Source: Diadema setosum (taxonomy: Eukaryota > Echinodermata > Echinoidea > Diadematoida > Diadematidae). Taken from it: 64,000 bases of DNA. The position numbers and the translations under genes are program-made. The notes beneath the pieces were generated by a model, which was given only the letters and a program-made list of their open reading frames with translations, ran no database searches and had not been told where the DNA came from. The stretch is taken from positions 31,132,170 through 31,196,169 of the forward strand of contig CM067064.1 in the NCBI GenBank assembly GCA_033980235.1, in the 5' to 3' direction. This document shows positions 1 to 13,800 of this stretch, one piece after another (position 1 is the stretch's first letter; every line of letters starts with the position of its first letter).

Positions 1-472
1 TTGCTGAGACGCGCGGTCTTTGAAGTTTTTGTTGTTGTTTATCAATTGTCTTTGATTGTTTTTAGAGGTGCTTGAGAGGCGCACACTAATTTTGCATGCG
101 CGCCAAAGAGGTTTTTGATGCGCGTGTTGTAACAACTCGGACCATTACTGCGAGTAGCCAGAACGCTACAATGTATTTTATACAGGCCGCTCCCGTATGC
201 ATAGTACTGTACAATCCAGAGGGAAAACCAGTAGCAGTACAACTCATCCCGCCGTCAAGCAAAGCGAGGCCGAGTTATCCCCGAGTCCGAGTCTAGCCTG
301 ACCCCGTTCGGGTAAGTTCCGAGACTGAATGTTTTTGGTTAATATATCCCATTTTCGTCCTTACCCATCGAATATCTTGTTATTACAGCGTTATTCCGCA
401 CATTTCCTAGGCATACGTTCACATTTTGGAGCAAAATTTGACAACTTTGCAGGCATACCAGAACTTTGTTTG
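1..472. other. Upstream DNA, no supported feature
   Basis: Short open frames occur on both strands, but none has recognisable protein similarity, a convincing splice pattern or a coding bias I can defend. I see no repeat or RNA gene here. Confidence 0.5.
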
Positions 473-2409
473 GGCTTTAATCACAGAGTTAATTACGAAT
501 CGGTATTCTGAGGGTGTAATTAAGTATGAAAGTTAATGGAAAACTTAATGATACCAAAGAGTATCATTGACTACTCCGATATCACGCATTACATCGTGTT
601 TTCTCTGCCACAACGATGCTTACCGTCTTCGGTAACCGAGGAGCGGTTGAATCTTGTTATCATGGTATCCGTAGAATTCAGAGAAAAAAAGAAATATAGC
701 CGATCTTCGATGAATTTTGTCATTTTATGTGAGCAAAGAGGTTGAGATCTTCGCGTGCGTAGGCAGTCAGACCGCAACGTCCTGAAAAGCCTTCGCATTT
801 ATCGTACGCGTATGCATGGACCTCGCGGACATGAATACGTAATGAGCTGGGAGACCACATTTTTAGAGTGTCTGTAAATCTAAACGACATTATCAATCTT
901 CATGATTTATATATCGATAAAAAGCTGAAGAGTTGTACTTTGATGAAATTCGACCACTTGAAATGTTATGACATATAAAATATACTGAACAAGGAAATTA
1001 TAAAACAAAAAAATTGCATATTTTTCATTCTTCTTAAGGGGTACACTAGACCGACGAAATTAAGGTGGACCAAAATGGAAGAGGTATAAAATGAAAGAGG
1101 AAATATCATTCTATGAAAACATAATGACTTTATGTGGACTGATCCTATGAACGGGTCAGGTTGGCGAATAAATCATTGCGATGTGCAGTTAATTTTTGAC
1201 GAGATTTCAGTTTGCCGCGAATACGCGTTTCTGATTGGTTAATTCCCTCTGAGTGGAGAGTTGAACGCACCTCGCGGAATGACAGTAAAGTCTACATAAC
1301 AGTAATACACTGTGTGTAGATGACAGTGTAGGACCCTATGGTGTGTGTGTGTGCGCGCGCACAATGTGTGTATACGCGCTCAGGTTCAGGCAACTGCAGC
1401 TGGTGTAAGATCTCCACGTAAACAACAAGAACAACACTCCACTCTGATCGACAGCTCAACTTTGGCTTGAACTTTTTTTTGCCGGCACAACTAGATAAGA
1501 GTAGAGTGCATTAATAAGTAGCATACAAATCAATAATAAAAGATCTAGCACTGTGTTTGCACACATGAGTTCTTTGGGGCTCTCTTTTTGGTATTAGAAT
1601 AATCATTCCTTATTAATCCACTGTATACATCGCTGAGTAATTTATCTAATGATACCCCGGGAGCCCATGTATCTCAAATTGCCACACTATGATTTTTACT
1701 CGACGAGACTTTCAATTTTTACTGTTTTCTAAGCGAGGGACCAATTCAGTTCTTAGTGTGCTATTATAACAGGTATATCTAAAACGTTGACTATCATTCA
1801 TGTGGTGATTCAACCTATGAACGGGTCGGGTTGGCAATAAATAGAAAGCCTTGTTCTAATTTGTCTCAGGGTCGTTTGGAAAATATCGATATAATGCAGA
1901 GATATGAATAATGATATCATAAGCTCATTTTGTATAATGTACGCATTAAAAGGTGTGATTTATTTCAAATATTCACAAACCATGTCAATTAGTCACGGAT
2001 AGTAGATCTTCATGTCGCCAATAAGTGAATCTCGTAGACCATGCACTTTGTCTCTGAATTATCTCGCAAAATCTCGGGTGCTGAGAAGGACATGCGCAAA
2101 AACCTGCGCGTACGATAAATTTTTGATTTGAGCTCATTAACAGCAGCGTTGCGGTCTGACTGTAGGTGAGGGGTTGTAATCAAATACCGGAGTGTGCGCA
2201 CGGAGCTCTTGGGTTGTAATTACAGGGGACGTGCAGGAGCGCGCATTGAGGGCATATTTGCGCGTGTAATCATCATTTTGGCTTCTAACAACGCGTCTGA
2301 TTGGATGGAATAACAATTAGATGGGAGGGACCTAAGATAATTACAGGGGACTTAATCATACCTTAATTACGTCCTCAGAATACCGATTTTGCCCATGATT
2401 AAGGGCCTA
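473..2409. repeat. Degraded 1.9 kb inverted-repeat element
   Basis: The left end (about 473-870) and right end (about 2030-2409) share a series of inverted matches in the same order: GGTATTCTGAGG near 510 against its complement near 2380, CAGTCAGACCGCAACG near 766 against its complement near 2150, and ATTTATCGTACGCG near 797 against its complement near 2110. The arms are diverged and carry indels. The middle holds a repeated CCTATGAACGGGTC motif (about 1146 and 1813). No transposase frame is visible, so this looks like an old non-autonomous element. Boundaries are approximate. Confidence 0.45.
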
Positions 2410-3157
2410 TTAACTTCACGACTTAATCACGAAGTTAATTACAGACTTAATTACGACCTCAGAATACCACCCCAGGTCTGAAAATAAGTTTTGCTCCCCC
2501 CCCCCCCCCCACACACACACACATACACACTGTGTTTGAAAACGGATCGACACAAATGTTTGTATTTGGGTTTGTTGATAAAACACGAAATAATCAACGA
2601 TGATATTACGTGCCGAAGTGGAATATAGTTGGGCGACTTTGCTATGGCCGAATCTATGGTTTACTCGAACGTGACTGCTTACAACCAGACAACGTGCTCT
2701 CGGAACTTGCCGCATGCACATGCACATCCAGTGCATAACACAGCGTAAGAATACGTGGGAGCGAGTGACTGCGGAGTTGTTTGTGGCAGCTGTTATCCGA
2801 AGGTAAAAAGCATGTCAGTTGCTGTTCTGTATTCCAAGCGATAACTGACTTTCCAAGTGATGATTGTTAACTTTATAAGGCATCTTTATAATATATTCAA
2901 GAGAAACGCAACAGAAAACAGGCCTTTGAATGTCACTCGACATGTCTAACGAGTGACGCTTATTAATGTATTGTAATGTTAACGTTAGTCCGAAATGTTC
3001 AGATCCATGTCACTGTGTTGATCTTTGTAGACCCTATTTCACGTGCCCAGAATTACAGAATGTGCAGAATCTTATCTGAATGGTGATCATGACTAAGATC
3101 AGTTCTACTTTGTTTGTTTGTGCGTTTATTTTCCATGTGAGAAGATGGCTGGGCAAT
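2410..3157. other. Intergenic DNA with a C-run and CA microsatellite
   Basis: A run of about 14 C followed by CA repeats lies near 2497-2530. Nothing else here is supported. Confidence 0.5.
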
Positions 3158-3905
3158 GGCTGGAGCTGGATATCGCAGTCGCAAGTTATCCATGCTGTAG
3201 CTACACGCAGCCGCTGTAGCGACGGCGGCTGCACCTCTATTCCTTCGCAGACGTTGTCATTTTTCAGTGTGGTTGTGCGACTCCTTCATGAATATCTTTA
3301 TTAATCGTGGAAAACTAAAATACAAGGAATTATCGTAATCTATGATAATCATTCAATAATCGGTATGCGATTTTTTGTTTAATTACGTCAAAAACTCACC
3401 GAAATCTGTGTGGCTGAAATCAGGTCTGTTGTTAAACGTCCTTATTGCTTCACTCCTCATCTGCGTGTTATTTGAATGGCATTCACTCTCATATACTACA
3501 ACGTACAACGTAGGTAGTCGGAGAGGCGCCCTCTAGCTCTCCGACTACCTACGTTGTACGTTGTAGTATACGAGAGTGAATGCCATTCAAATAACACGCA
3601 GATGAGGAGTGAAGCAATAAGGACGTTTACAGACCTGATTTCAGCCACAGATTTCGGTGAGTTTTTGACGTAATTAAACAAAAAATCGCATACCGATTAT
3701 TGAATGATTATCATAGATTACGATAATTCCTTGTATTTTAGTTTTCCACGATTAATAAAGATATTCATGAAGGAGTCGCACAACCACACTGAAAAATGAC
3801 AACGTCTGCGAAGGAATAGAGGTGCAGCCGCGTCGCTTCGCAACAGCGGCTGCTCGTAGTTATCCATGCTGCATACAAAGTATGATGAGATCCAGCTGGA
3901 TCGAT
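3158..3905. repeat. Long near-perfect hairpin, arms about 370 bp
   Basis: The left arm (about 3158-3527) is the reverse complement of the right arm (about 3535-3905), with a spacer of roughly 10 bases around 3530. Over the inner 190 bases or so of each arm I see only one substitution and two small indels. Similarity falls off towards the outer ends, near the AGCTGGAT-containing termini. The transcript of either strand would fold into one long hairpin. It lies about 0.9 kb upstream of the first RRN3 coding exon. It could be a young foldback element or an inverted duplication. The graded divergence at the outer ends argues against a simple read-through assembly artefact. Confidence 0.85.
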
Positions 3906-3918
3906 GACTGAGTGTTTG

Positions 3919-4044
3919 ACTGTAAAAGTGGAAAATTTCGCGCTGCGCTATCATTTATTACACACTCTTTTTTTTACAGTTAGTTTCTGGTTTGCGCGAA
4001 ATGCGCAAAAATTTCAACACCACCAAAATTTCCACTTTTACAGT
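3919..4044. repeat. Small MITE, ACTGTAAAAGTGG termini
   Basis: The inverted ends are ACTGTAAAAGTGGAAA on the left and its complement on the right. The interior has GCGCGAAATGCGCAA-type sequence. A related element with the same right half lies at 10969-11185, so it is a dispersed family. Confidence 0.65.
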
Positions 4045-4792
4045 AAATTTATACTACATGTAGCTGTAGGCACCCACCCAGGCTGGGCTGGCCAATCCGC
4101 ATGCCTTGGCGTCATACTGACAGGCATCCTGCTCTGCGCGCATCCGTAACCTTTTTAGTTGGACCTTGCTCTTAACGATGAATGAAAGAAGTGGGATCTT
4201 GTACATGAGTTGCACTTGTGACTCTCTCTCTCACACAGCCATGGGACCGCATGAAGTAAAAGTCCTATTTGAGGGGCAGAGTGTTTTGCCTCTTACTTAG
4301 TCTTACTAGACTCTAGAGGGAATCGTATATATTTACCTATAGAGAATCGCGAATCGTACACACAACATTGCACAGCTTGTCTATGGAATCGAACCCGGGT
4401 CATATCAAATCATTCGGATTGGGACGCAAACCAGATGCACCCGACTACTGATGGGCCAAATCACTGTTCTTTCTGGTTTTACTGCTTTGTAGCCAGAAAT
4501 GAAGTGCCCCACTGACCCCATCCCCCCTCCCTTTGCTCAAGAAAATGTGTCCTTCAGCCCGTCATACATCATGTGTCTTTTTTCCAAAATGGGCGCCATT
4601 AAGACTCGAGGAAAGGGAATTCAGCCTCTCTGACTAAAGGGATTCAGGTGGATTTCAATGTCACTTAATTTTGTTTGAGTGGTGGTGCTATGTCCGATTG
4701 CTTTGGTAATTTAAATGAAATTTCTCATGACTTGGAGGAATTCTTTAGACTTAGAGCGATATCACATCCTATCTTTTCTCTCAGTTTTGCAG
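4045..4792. other. Region 5' of the first RRN3 coding exon
   Basis: This should hold the RRN3 promoter and 5' UTR, but no core promoter element is convincing. The base before 4793 is a good 3' splice site (CTCAGTTTTGCAG), so an upstream 5' UTR exon probably exists. One possible donor follows TTCAG at 4647, which would give a very short intron. This is only a guess. Confidence 0.3.
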
Positions 4793-4796
4793 GAAA

Positions 4797-4877
4797 ATGG
4801 AGAAGGGAAAGACGCCAAAGAAGTCACTCAAATTGACAGAGAAAACCATCGAGGATGTATTCGCGAGTTACAAGAAG
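4797..4877 (+). CDS. RRN3: RRN3 coding exon 1
   Basis: Residues 1-27, ending in ASYKK and phase 0 at GTATGA. Matches human PRKTVRFGGTVTEVLLKYKKG. The exon itself begins at 4793 after GCAG, so the ATG may follow a 5' UTR exon, or the frame may continue upstream (a Lys codon precedes the Met). Confidence 0.85.
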
Positions 4878-7800
4878 GTATGAATGTCAAATTAATCACT
4901 GAAAATTTGAGAGAGCTCAGTTTTTTATGATGCAGTTATTGGTAGGACTAAAATGTGTACGTGTGTAGCTGCACAACCATTAGTACACTTGAAAGTATGT
5001 TGTGTATAACCTATCAGCATACAGAGAAAAAAACTGTGAATAGACTCTCAATTGAATGATATGAATCAATTGTATGATTGCATATTTTATTATATTTGCT
5101 GGGTATTCAAGGAAACACAGTCTGTAAAAATTGCTGTATTTCATGAGTATACTCAATATTTACAGAATGCTCATGGAAAGGCCTTATGAAACATTTAGTT
5201 ACATTGTCATGTCAATGTTGGTGTCAATACTAATAATTATATTGGTTTTCTTTCTGTTGTTTGAAGAAAAATGGCCTGCTTTTAAGGTGCTGATGTGATA
5301 CACTAAAATATTGATATGGGTCTTTTCTGTCTATTGAACTCCAAGCCTTTAGCCTTATAAAGTGAATATACTCTTGTAGAAAGACTGAAGGTAGAGAGTA
5401 CAGAAACAAATTTGTATTTGTTGAGTAAAATGTGTGAAGAAGCATCTACTCTCTAATCTAAGACAACTTTATTTCACTTTAGTGTAATAAATCAAATTAA
5501 CATAATTCTGTACTGAGGACTTTTATATCCCATTCAACATAGGGGCAAGACCTCTGAAAGACCACTGAAATACCACAAAAATTAGCAGATTTCTCAGTGA
5601 TCTTTCAGTAAACTTTTAATGATCTTTGAGGTGCTTCATGATTCCTCAGTGATCTTTCATTAAATTTCATGGTCTCGAAAAATTGTTGAAACGGTTCAAA
5701 ATAGTCTTTCAGTGGTCTTTCAATTGAATGGTCTTTCAGCTGCCTTTCAGCAATGTCTCAGTGAGCACTCAATGGTCTTACATGGTACTTGTCTTTTGAT
5801 TATCTTTTGACAGTCTCTGCAGAAGTGCCATGTGTTTAGGGGAAGGTCACTGAAAGATTGTGGAAAGATCATTTAAGGACCATTGAACGACTATGTAGTC
5901 TCTCAGAGATCTTGATTGATCTCTTGAAGATCTCAAGAGTATTTCAGGTGATCTTTCATTGATCTCTCAATAGTCTTTCTGGTATCTCAGTGAACATTTG
6001 ACAATCTGTATTGTATGGACCCACAGATATCTCTGAGAAATTTGCTGGAATATTGCCTTTTGGTATTTTAATGATCTTTCATGGGGTTAAAAAGCCATTC
6101 CGCAAAGACATTATTTTTATCTGGTCTTGGAGACAGCTGAGAGATCTTGCCACTTTTGGGTCTCTCAGTGGTCTCTCAAGGGTCTCCATTATGTGGAATG
6201 GGATGTTAGCACAAGTAATGCAGTAACTCTTTTATTACTTTTTTATTCTTTCACTGTCTGCCCAGGGACACTCATCATCTTACCAGAAGCTCCTAGAGAG
6301 GTTACCCAGCACCTTCATCAAAGTGAGTTAAAAGAACCCGTTTTTAAGGTTTTATTCATCATTTCATTGGCATCATTATGGTTTCAGGGAGAAGAGGGTT
6401 CATATGAGCATTCTAAACTCATGACTTGTCTGGACTTTTGATTTCTGGCCATTATGGTACTCACACACATAATGAATGAACAAAGTTACTGGAAATGTGA
6501 ATTCCAAGTAAGCAGACCGTTTCGATGATGTATTAAAATTATATTCATGCTTTGTTCACAAAAGTTACCCTGAACAACCACAAAGCTTGCTGTAGGCTTG
6601 CCCTCCCTAGCAAAAATTAACTGAATTCCTGCCTAGTAAGCTTAAGTGGAGGGACCAGGTGAATGAAATGCTTCCTTACAAGAATGTAGGGATAGAAATA
6701 TCCATGATTTGCAATACATTACAGAAATGGCCTATAAGAAGACATGGGGGTGGGGGATGGGCTATTTCCTCACTGCTAGACCCAGCTATGATACGAGGAC
6801 ATAAGTTGAACACATTCTTCTCCAGTTCCATTGACCATCTGGAGTGCATTTCTAAAGGGGATGTCCCCTTTCATGGGAAGGGATGAGGTTACTTCTGCCT
6901 TGAAAAAAGAAAGACAAGAACAACAAAGAAAATGATCTCTCCAAGACCCTGAAAATACTCCCTGTAAGTATTATTTATTTGGGCAAGGGTATTAGTGGCT
7001 GTTGAAACGATACTTCATTTGAAGTGAATTGTAATTGTATAATTTTTTGGTTGTCTTTAGTACTTATGAAAGTGAGTTGGGCTGATAACAAGTTCTCTTT
7101 TTAAATCACCAAAGATTTAGAAATTTTGCTCTTGAGGTGACCATTTATGTCTCTTCCTCCCTTCTCTTCTTTTTGTTTTCCTCACTTTCTCTCTCTCTCT
7201 TCAGGGACCAGAGTTATTGTACTGGTTGAAGCAGTTCCAGGGTTGCGTGTCTCTGCTCGTCAGTGAACACGAAGCCCTCGTCAGGGCCATTCTGGTGAGG
7301 ACACCGACATCTCTGCCCAACCTCTCATTTCTGTTTCCTACCCAACACTCTCTTCTTCAGGCCTGTTTTAACAGAGCCTTTCAAACTAGTGTTACCATGG
7401 CAACAATGTCCGGGTACCGTTCGGGTAATCTTTCTTTACCCTGCCTGTTTAAATGGTCTCTTTAAAATGTTGCTCGCATGTTGTTGCGATAACTTTTGCC
7501 AAATTCTACCCTAGCCAGCCAGGGTAATTACCCAGACATTACCCCAGACTGTCAGACATCTCTGTCCCACACAAGTCAGACCTAAAAGTGGGATTGAATA
7601 AGACATCTTCTTTTTAAAAGACGAACAAATAACAAGGCATCACGCATTGTAGACAGTACACTTTGTTGCTTCATATTTTAGAATTTGTCACTGCAATTTA
7701 CTGAACTTTGTAATGCTCAACCCAATCTGAAATTAAAGAAAAAAAAAACCTAAAAAATTGCTTTCCTGTTGCCCCAACACTCAGTTGCCAGTGTCTATTG

Positions 7801-10800
7801 GGCAGTATATGATTTCTTGCCCCATGATATGGATAAAGTGTCTTAGGGTTGTCTGCTTCTCTTTTTCAAACTGACCATGTCAAATCCAAGTTTTTGTGTC
7901 GGTAATCAAGTCTGTAATCTTAAAGAATTCCCCCAAACTTTCACATGCGTGTAGGAATAGGTTTTTGCTCTAAAGAGAATTATATTAATAGCTTTTGAGC
8001 ATTTTTTTACCTGCCAAAAACTTTTCTTGTGAAGCAATTGAAGTTGCTACAAATACATAAAAGAAGCAATGCAGATGTCCAGTTTCAACATCATGTAATC
8101 AACATTTTGAAACATTTCAAACTTACTTAAGCACATACAGCTGTTCTTATTTTTATTGACCAGATTAGATCAAATGTCGTCCTAGTCAATCAGTGTGCTT
8201 GTATGTATGTTTTTGTGAGAGTATGTTGTATTCATGCATGGGTCAAGTAGAATCATGGAGTGGAATAATTTGTGAATTGCTTGAAAAACTTTTGTGATTA
8301 TTTCTGTCTGATTATGTTATTAAAAAAACCCCACAATATCAATGAAGAACATCCCATGAACAAGTGAATGAATTTGATGATCATATGAAGTTTGACAAGC
8401 TACAGTGGTCACTACTGAGCACCTGTTTCAGTATAAATACAGTCAGTAGGACAGTCACACATTGATGCAACATTTTCATTTTTTGATGATGTCAAATACG
8501 TGTTACTAATTCCCGTACAATCCCTTCCACACAGCGTGTCAATTGGTTCAGCTATGGTGGAGAGGTCAAAGGTCAATACCAGGCTCTCCTTGTCAACCTG
8601 GTCTCTGCACAGCCCATCTACCTGACCAGAGTACTGACCACTCTAGTTCGACACTTTGCCCCAGAGACAGATCCTTCAACTGGTATGTTTTTGTTTTTGT
8701 TGTTGTTGTTGTTGTTGTAGAGCCATATTTATGTTTTTTTTTGTTTTGCACCCACTTCTTTTTCTTGCTTTCTTTTTTTTTTTGGGGGGGGGGGGGGGGT
8801 TAACAGTTCATTTAGCATGCTTTGTATGTGCATTTTTCCTGTTTTTAAGGAAATTAAAAGTTTTGAATACAAAAATCTTTTGTACTGTGCATCCAAGTTC
8901 TCTAAATCATTGGTATGCTGACATGAGAGACGCTTCCTAATGTTCAATCCAAAAGTATCTTCTTGTTTCTTTGTATGCTTCCATAAGTATTTTTCCACTT
9001 TCTGGGCCCTGTTGCGTAAAAAGATGCAATCCAGCATAAGTCAGAATATCAAACGTAAGTCAGGTATCAGCCAATTAGGATTGAGTATTCAGAGACTATG
9101 ACTGTTTTCTTCTTTTTTTTTTAAAATCTCAACTTTTATGCAATGGGACCCAGGTTTCTTTGCAACTTCATTCATCCATTTCTCCTCCATCTTTTTTTTT
9201 TTTGGTAGCTGCTGACACTGGAGCGAGCGAGGATTCTGCGCACCACCGGGCACAGTTGGAGAAATTCAGCTTCATCCATGAAACTCTGCAGGAGTTGCAG
9301 AAGATCGTTCCCCTGTGAGTATGTTGTCACCTAGACGTATAGGACAAGAGAAAATGAGTTTTAATTGAATGATGAAAGGCTGATAATCAGTTCATGTTTT
9401 GTTTCCCTCTGATGACGAATGAAATATTAGTCTCACTTAAATGGAAAAAGATGCTCCTTAAGGAATTCTTTGCTTTCTCAGAGACAGTACAAGCGATTTG
9501 GTAGTTTGTTTTTTTCCTCCTGGGATTAAAGATAATAAAAAGTTTTGGTACCTCAAGAGTTTCCCTGAATTTCTGTGTTTCAGGTTAAAGTACCTTTCAG
9601 ATAACTAACACTGTGAGACTTACTCGCCCCAAAGTGCTCTCATTTCTTAGTAATCATGCAATTAACTGCGACCAGCAGCCCCATACGCGTAGCGACCAGC
9701 AGCCCCATACGCATAGCGTAATGGGGCTTCGCATTGTAGCATTCAGGATCATGACAGACTCGGTCGAGAGGACCTTGGGAGAGCCACATACACTGATTAC
9801 TACGGCCAGCGCATACGCATACGCACACATCACATGCGAACAAATTTCAAATCCACGAACGGATAAGATGTGTGTGTGCGCATGCGCTGGCCGTCAATGC
9901 AGTGTAGCTCTCCCAAGGTCCTCCCGACCGAGTCACATTCAGTCATCAATTCGAACAGAAAGGGACTATTGGCAGAACCAAACGTTACCCGAAGCCTGTT
10001 TCCAAGACTTCAACTTAATTGGTAAGTCTTCAAATTGAAGAATTTTCTGGATTTTAAGTTGATATTACCCGCGATACTAAATCTGTCATGATCCTGTAAG
10101 CTACAATGCGAAGCCCCATTTAGCTATGCGTAGGGGCTGCTGGTCGCAGTTAGCTACTCAGTATGCGTATGGGACTGCACGCTGCTGGTCGCAGTTATCA
10201 TGCATTAATGGTTTCGTACAATACGTGTACTACCTCGCCGCCGTACGGCGGCGGCTCTGGTACGAAACCATTATTGCATGATTACTAAGACATGAGAGCA
10301 CTTTGGGGCGAGTAAGTCTCACAGTGTTAGTTATATGAAAGGTACTTTAACCTGAAACACAAACTAAGACAAGGAAATTCAGGGAAACTTTTGAGGTAAT
10401 ACCAAAACTTTAATATATTTCACTTTCACAGTTTAAAAATTTAGTGCTGTTTGCCAGAATAATCTAATCATCACACATAACACTACTTCCCGTTTTGATG
10501 ATTTGTATGTGTAGACCCAGTCTGCAAAAGGAATTATCAGTATATCTGTGACAGTGAGATTAGATGACTCCTAGTAGTTCCAAATTGTTTGCAGTGCCAT
10601 ATTGATTGAATGGAGTGTTGTAATTGACATGACCAAGAGACCAGTGCCTTGGAGATTAATGCCTGTGATTTGTAGCACTGACCCCAAGGCCTCTATTCTG
10701 CAATGACTTTGTTTTTCCATTTCCAGACTTCCAAAGTATCTCCTGTCCGTGCTCTCTGAGCAGTTCCCGCTTGCGAGACATTCAGGGTACATTCAGGTAA

Positions 10801-13800
10801 GTTTACACCAGATTCGGTGGGTGGCCAGATCTGTGCATTGACTCTTGATCATTCGTAGACCCAATGAGAGATAATTAATTGAGCATGCCTAGGCCATTAA
10901 GTTATAGTGGAATTTGCTGCGTACAGTATGACTATTTTATTATATTGGTAACTCCAACTTTCATTGTATTCTGTAAAAGTGAATATTTTTGCCCAAGTGA
11001 TTTTTCGCGCTTGGCCAAGTGAGATGAGTTTCACATGTTTTAAATTCCACGGAATCAAGACACAAACTACTGGAACATATTGCAAGCAAAAATATTTGCA
11101 TGCTTTTATTTTCGTGCTGGTTTCTACGTAGTTGCGCGAAATGCGCAATAATTTCAACTCCGCAAAAATTTCCACTTGTACAGTATCTTATATCAGAGAG
11201 AGTGTGATTGAACTGAATACATCAATTAAGTCTGCACAAAATGAGAAGGAAAGTTATCAAAAGTTGGCAAATTAATGCAAGAACCAAATTGTACCTCTAA
11301 GAATGTTGCCAATTTAAGAATAATGAATTTAGCAGTTAAAGTGCTTTTGGGAAATTTCTGCAATTAAAACATGTACTTATATATGAACAACAAGGACTTC
11401 AGTGGAAGATAGAATTTTACTCTACTGTTTGGAACACAAACAAATGAACATTATAAAATCATAATGAAGAGATTCACCACCAATCCACAGAAATTTGGTT
11501 TCTGGACCTTGTTGGGTTGATTAATCTGATGCCCCCTGTTGTTGCTCTCAGGAATGGTATGTGAGGAACCTGCTCCAGCTCAGCAGGTACCAGCCAGAGC
11601 TCTGCTGCAGTATCCTGGAGATTGTCGTCCATCGCCTCCTGGAGATTGATGTGAGTTTTCCTCCCATCTTTGACTTGATGATACCTCCTCCCCCCTTTTT
11701 TTTTCTTTTGATCTTATTTGACATTTGTGATGATGATATTAACATATTTATGTAGCTGGGTTTTTTTTTTTTCTTTTTTGTATTTTGAGTGAGTGAGTGT
11801 GTGTGTGTTTTAGGCAGGGCTAGACACTAACGGTGGCCCGGGGCCACCAAAAACGCACGTCGGGCCACCAAAATTTCAGAAATGAAGAATTTGGTGGCCT
11901 GATCGGGCCACCAAAAAAGGTCGGATGTTTGCCTTTGGGCCACCAAAAATAAAAGTTAGTGTGGAGCCCTGTTTTAGGGAAAGATTAATGTGTTGACGTT
12001 GATGAGAACAGGCATAGCAGATGTAGCATGTTGTTCAATAATTTTGTGAGTGAAATTGATACATTCTTTCTTTTCTTTATGGGATGGGGTGATAAATTGG
12101 AATTGCTGATGCCTTCTTTTTTTTTTGGGGGGGGGGCTATTTGGGGTACAGGATGGCATTCATGTACATGTACACTGGTGTTTTATCTATGTGGGCCCTT
12201 ATTTTGCTTATTGCTCAGATGATCTGATAAAAGAATCCAGTGATAACACTGTGAATATACTGAAGAATGTTCTGCAGAGGGTATTATTTAGCTATCAGAA
12301 ATATCACAAGCCAGAGTAAAAATGTCTGTTACATTTTCAGAGAGAAAGTATCCCTTTAAAAGTATTAGGTGTAAACTTTAAAATGTCTTTTACATTTTTA
12401 GAGAGAAAGGATCTCTTTGGAAGTATTAAGTGTAAACTTAATTAACTTCTGCTTCTGTATTTTATGACACATTCCTGTTATCACCATCTATGTTATTATG
12501 TTATTGATTGATGTAATTATCTCTGTTGCATGTTTTGGTTACTAAAACTTACATACTGGTGTCTTAGTTGAAGATGTGTGTGCTTCCTCATATCTCAAAA
12601 TGATCCACTTCCATTTAAACACAAAACAGGTGAGCTTACCAAAGGATGACATCTGGGAACCAAAGGACCAGGACCAAGATGGTGATGCCTCGGAGGCCAC
12701 CCAATTTGCCATGGTAACCAGCTGTAGAATTAAATTTTTCATTTATTTACCAGATTCAATGTCACAGGTATCTAGCACCCCGTCTTAAACTCATCTATCC
12801 CTAAGAATGACGATGACTTTAATAGCATTGTTAAATAATGCTATGTTCTGAAGATACGTTTTTATATATCTTGCTAGTGAGAGCTTGATTTTCAGAATTA
12901 TTGTCCATGCTTGATTGTGTCTTCATGCATTTGATCATTATTACACAGCTCTCTCAGCAAAGTGACATTTTTTTTTCTTCAATTTCAGCCACAGCAATGT
13001 TTAACAATTTCCTTAATCCAGCAAGTCCTAGAGATTACATTTTTTTGTGGTTTGATTTTTAACTTTTCATTATAGTTTTCTACTTTTCATTGTTAGTGTT
13101 CCATGAAGAAAAAAGTTCAAAAAAAAATCTCTTTCATATGACCCTTTGATGTTCACATATACTGTTTATTTTTGTTGCAGGATTTTCATCTGTAAATTGG
13201 CAACACATTTTAGAAGATATTAGATCCTGATTCCCTCTCAGAAATTTGTCATTTCTTGTAAATTCCCTTCTGATTTGTGTAGAGTTTAACAAATTGAACC
13301 AGTCCCATCCAATCTTTCTCTAACAAAGATTTGCAGTAAAACTCAATGTTGCCAATAAGAAGATTATAATTTACCCATTCCTGATGAGTCTAAAAAGAGA
13401 GAACCATTCCATTCACCTTCCTGAAGGATGAAGACAATGAAAAGAAAGACGATGTCGGCGTTGAAGAGGACGACGAGAATATGAGACTGTCCGAGACTGG
13501 AGGGAAACTGGACTCGCTGATGACCGTTGTGATGGAATACCTCAAGGACACCAGCTTCCGGAATGGTGAGTGGCCAAAAAACTTTAGTTCTTTACACGCT
13601 TCGAGAAGTTCTGCTGCGCAGCACTACTATTTGATGGGTCAGAGTGAGTGAACATGTCATCAGCTGAGAATCAGAAGGGCTTTATGGCAATTTTTGGGGG
13701 TGCTGTATAAGCCGTTATTTTCGCTGGGTGTAATTTTTGTGAATTTCGCAAATCATAGTTGGATTTTTAATTTAACAACGCGCAAAAATGTCGCCATGGG

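Noticed and set aside
3158..3905. Assembly artefact as the only explanation of the hairpin
   Set aside because: The arms differ by small indels near the centre and diverge more towards the ends, which is more than a folded read would show. Confirmation with reads is still listed as the test.
9613..10038. 141-codon open frame
   Set aside because: It lies wholly inside the palindromic TTAA element. Related frames in the other copies are broken and differ, so it is not a gene.
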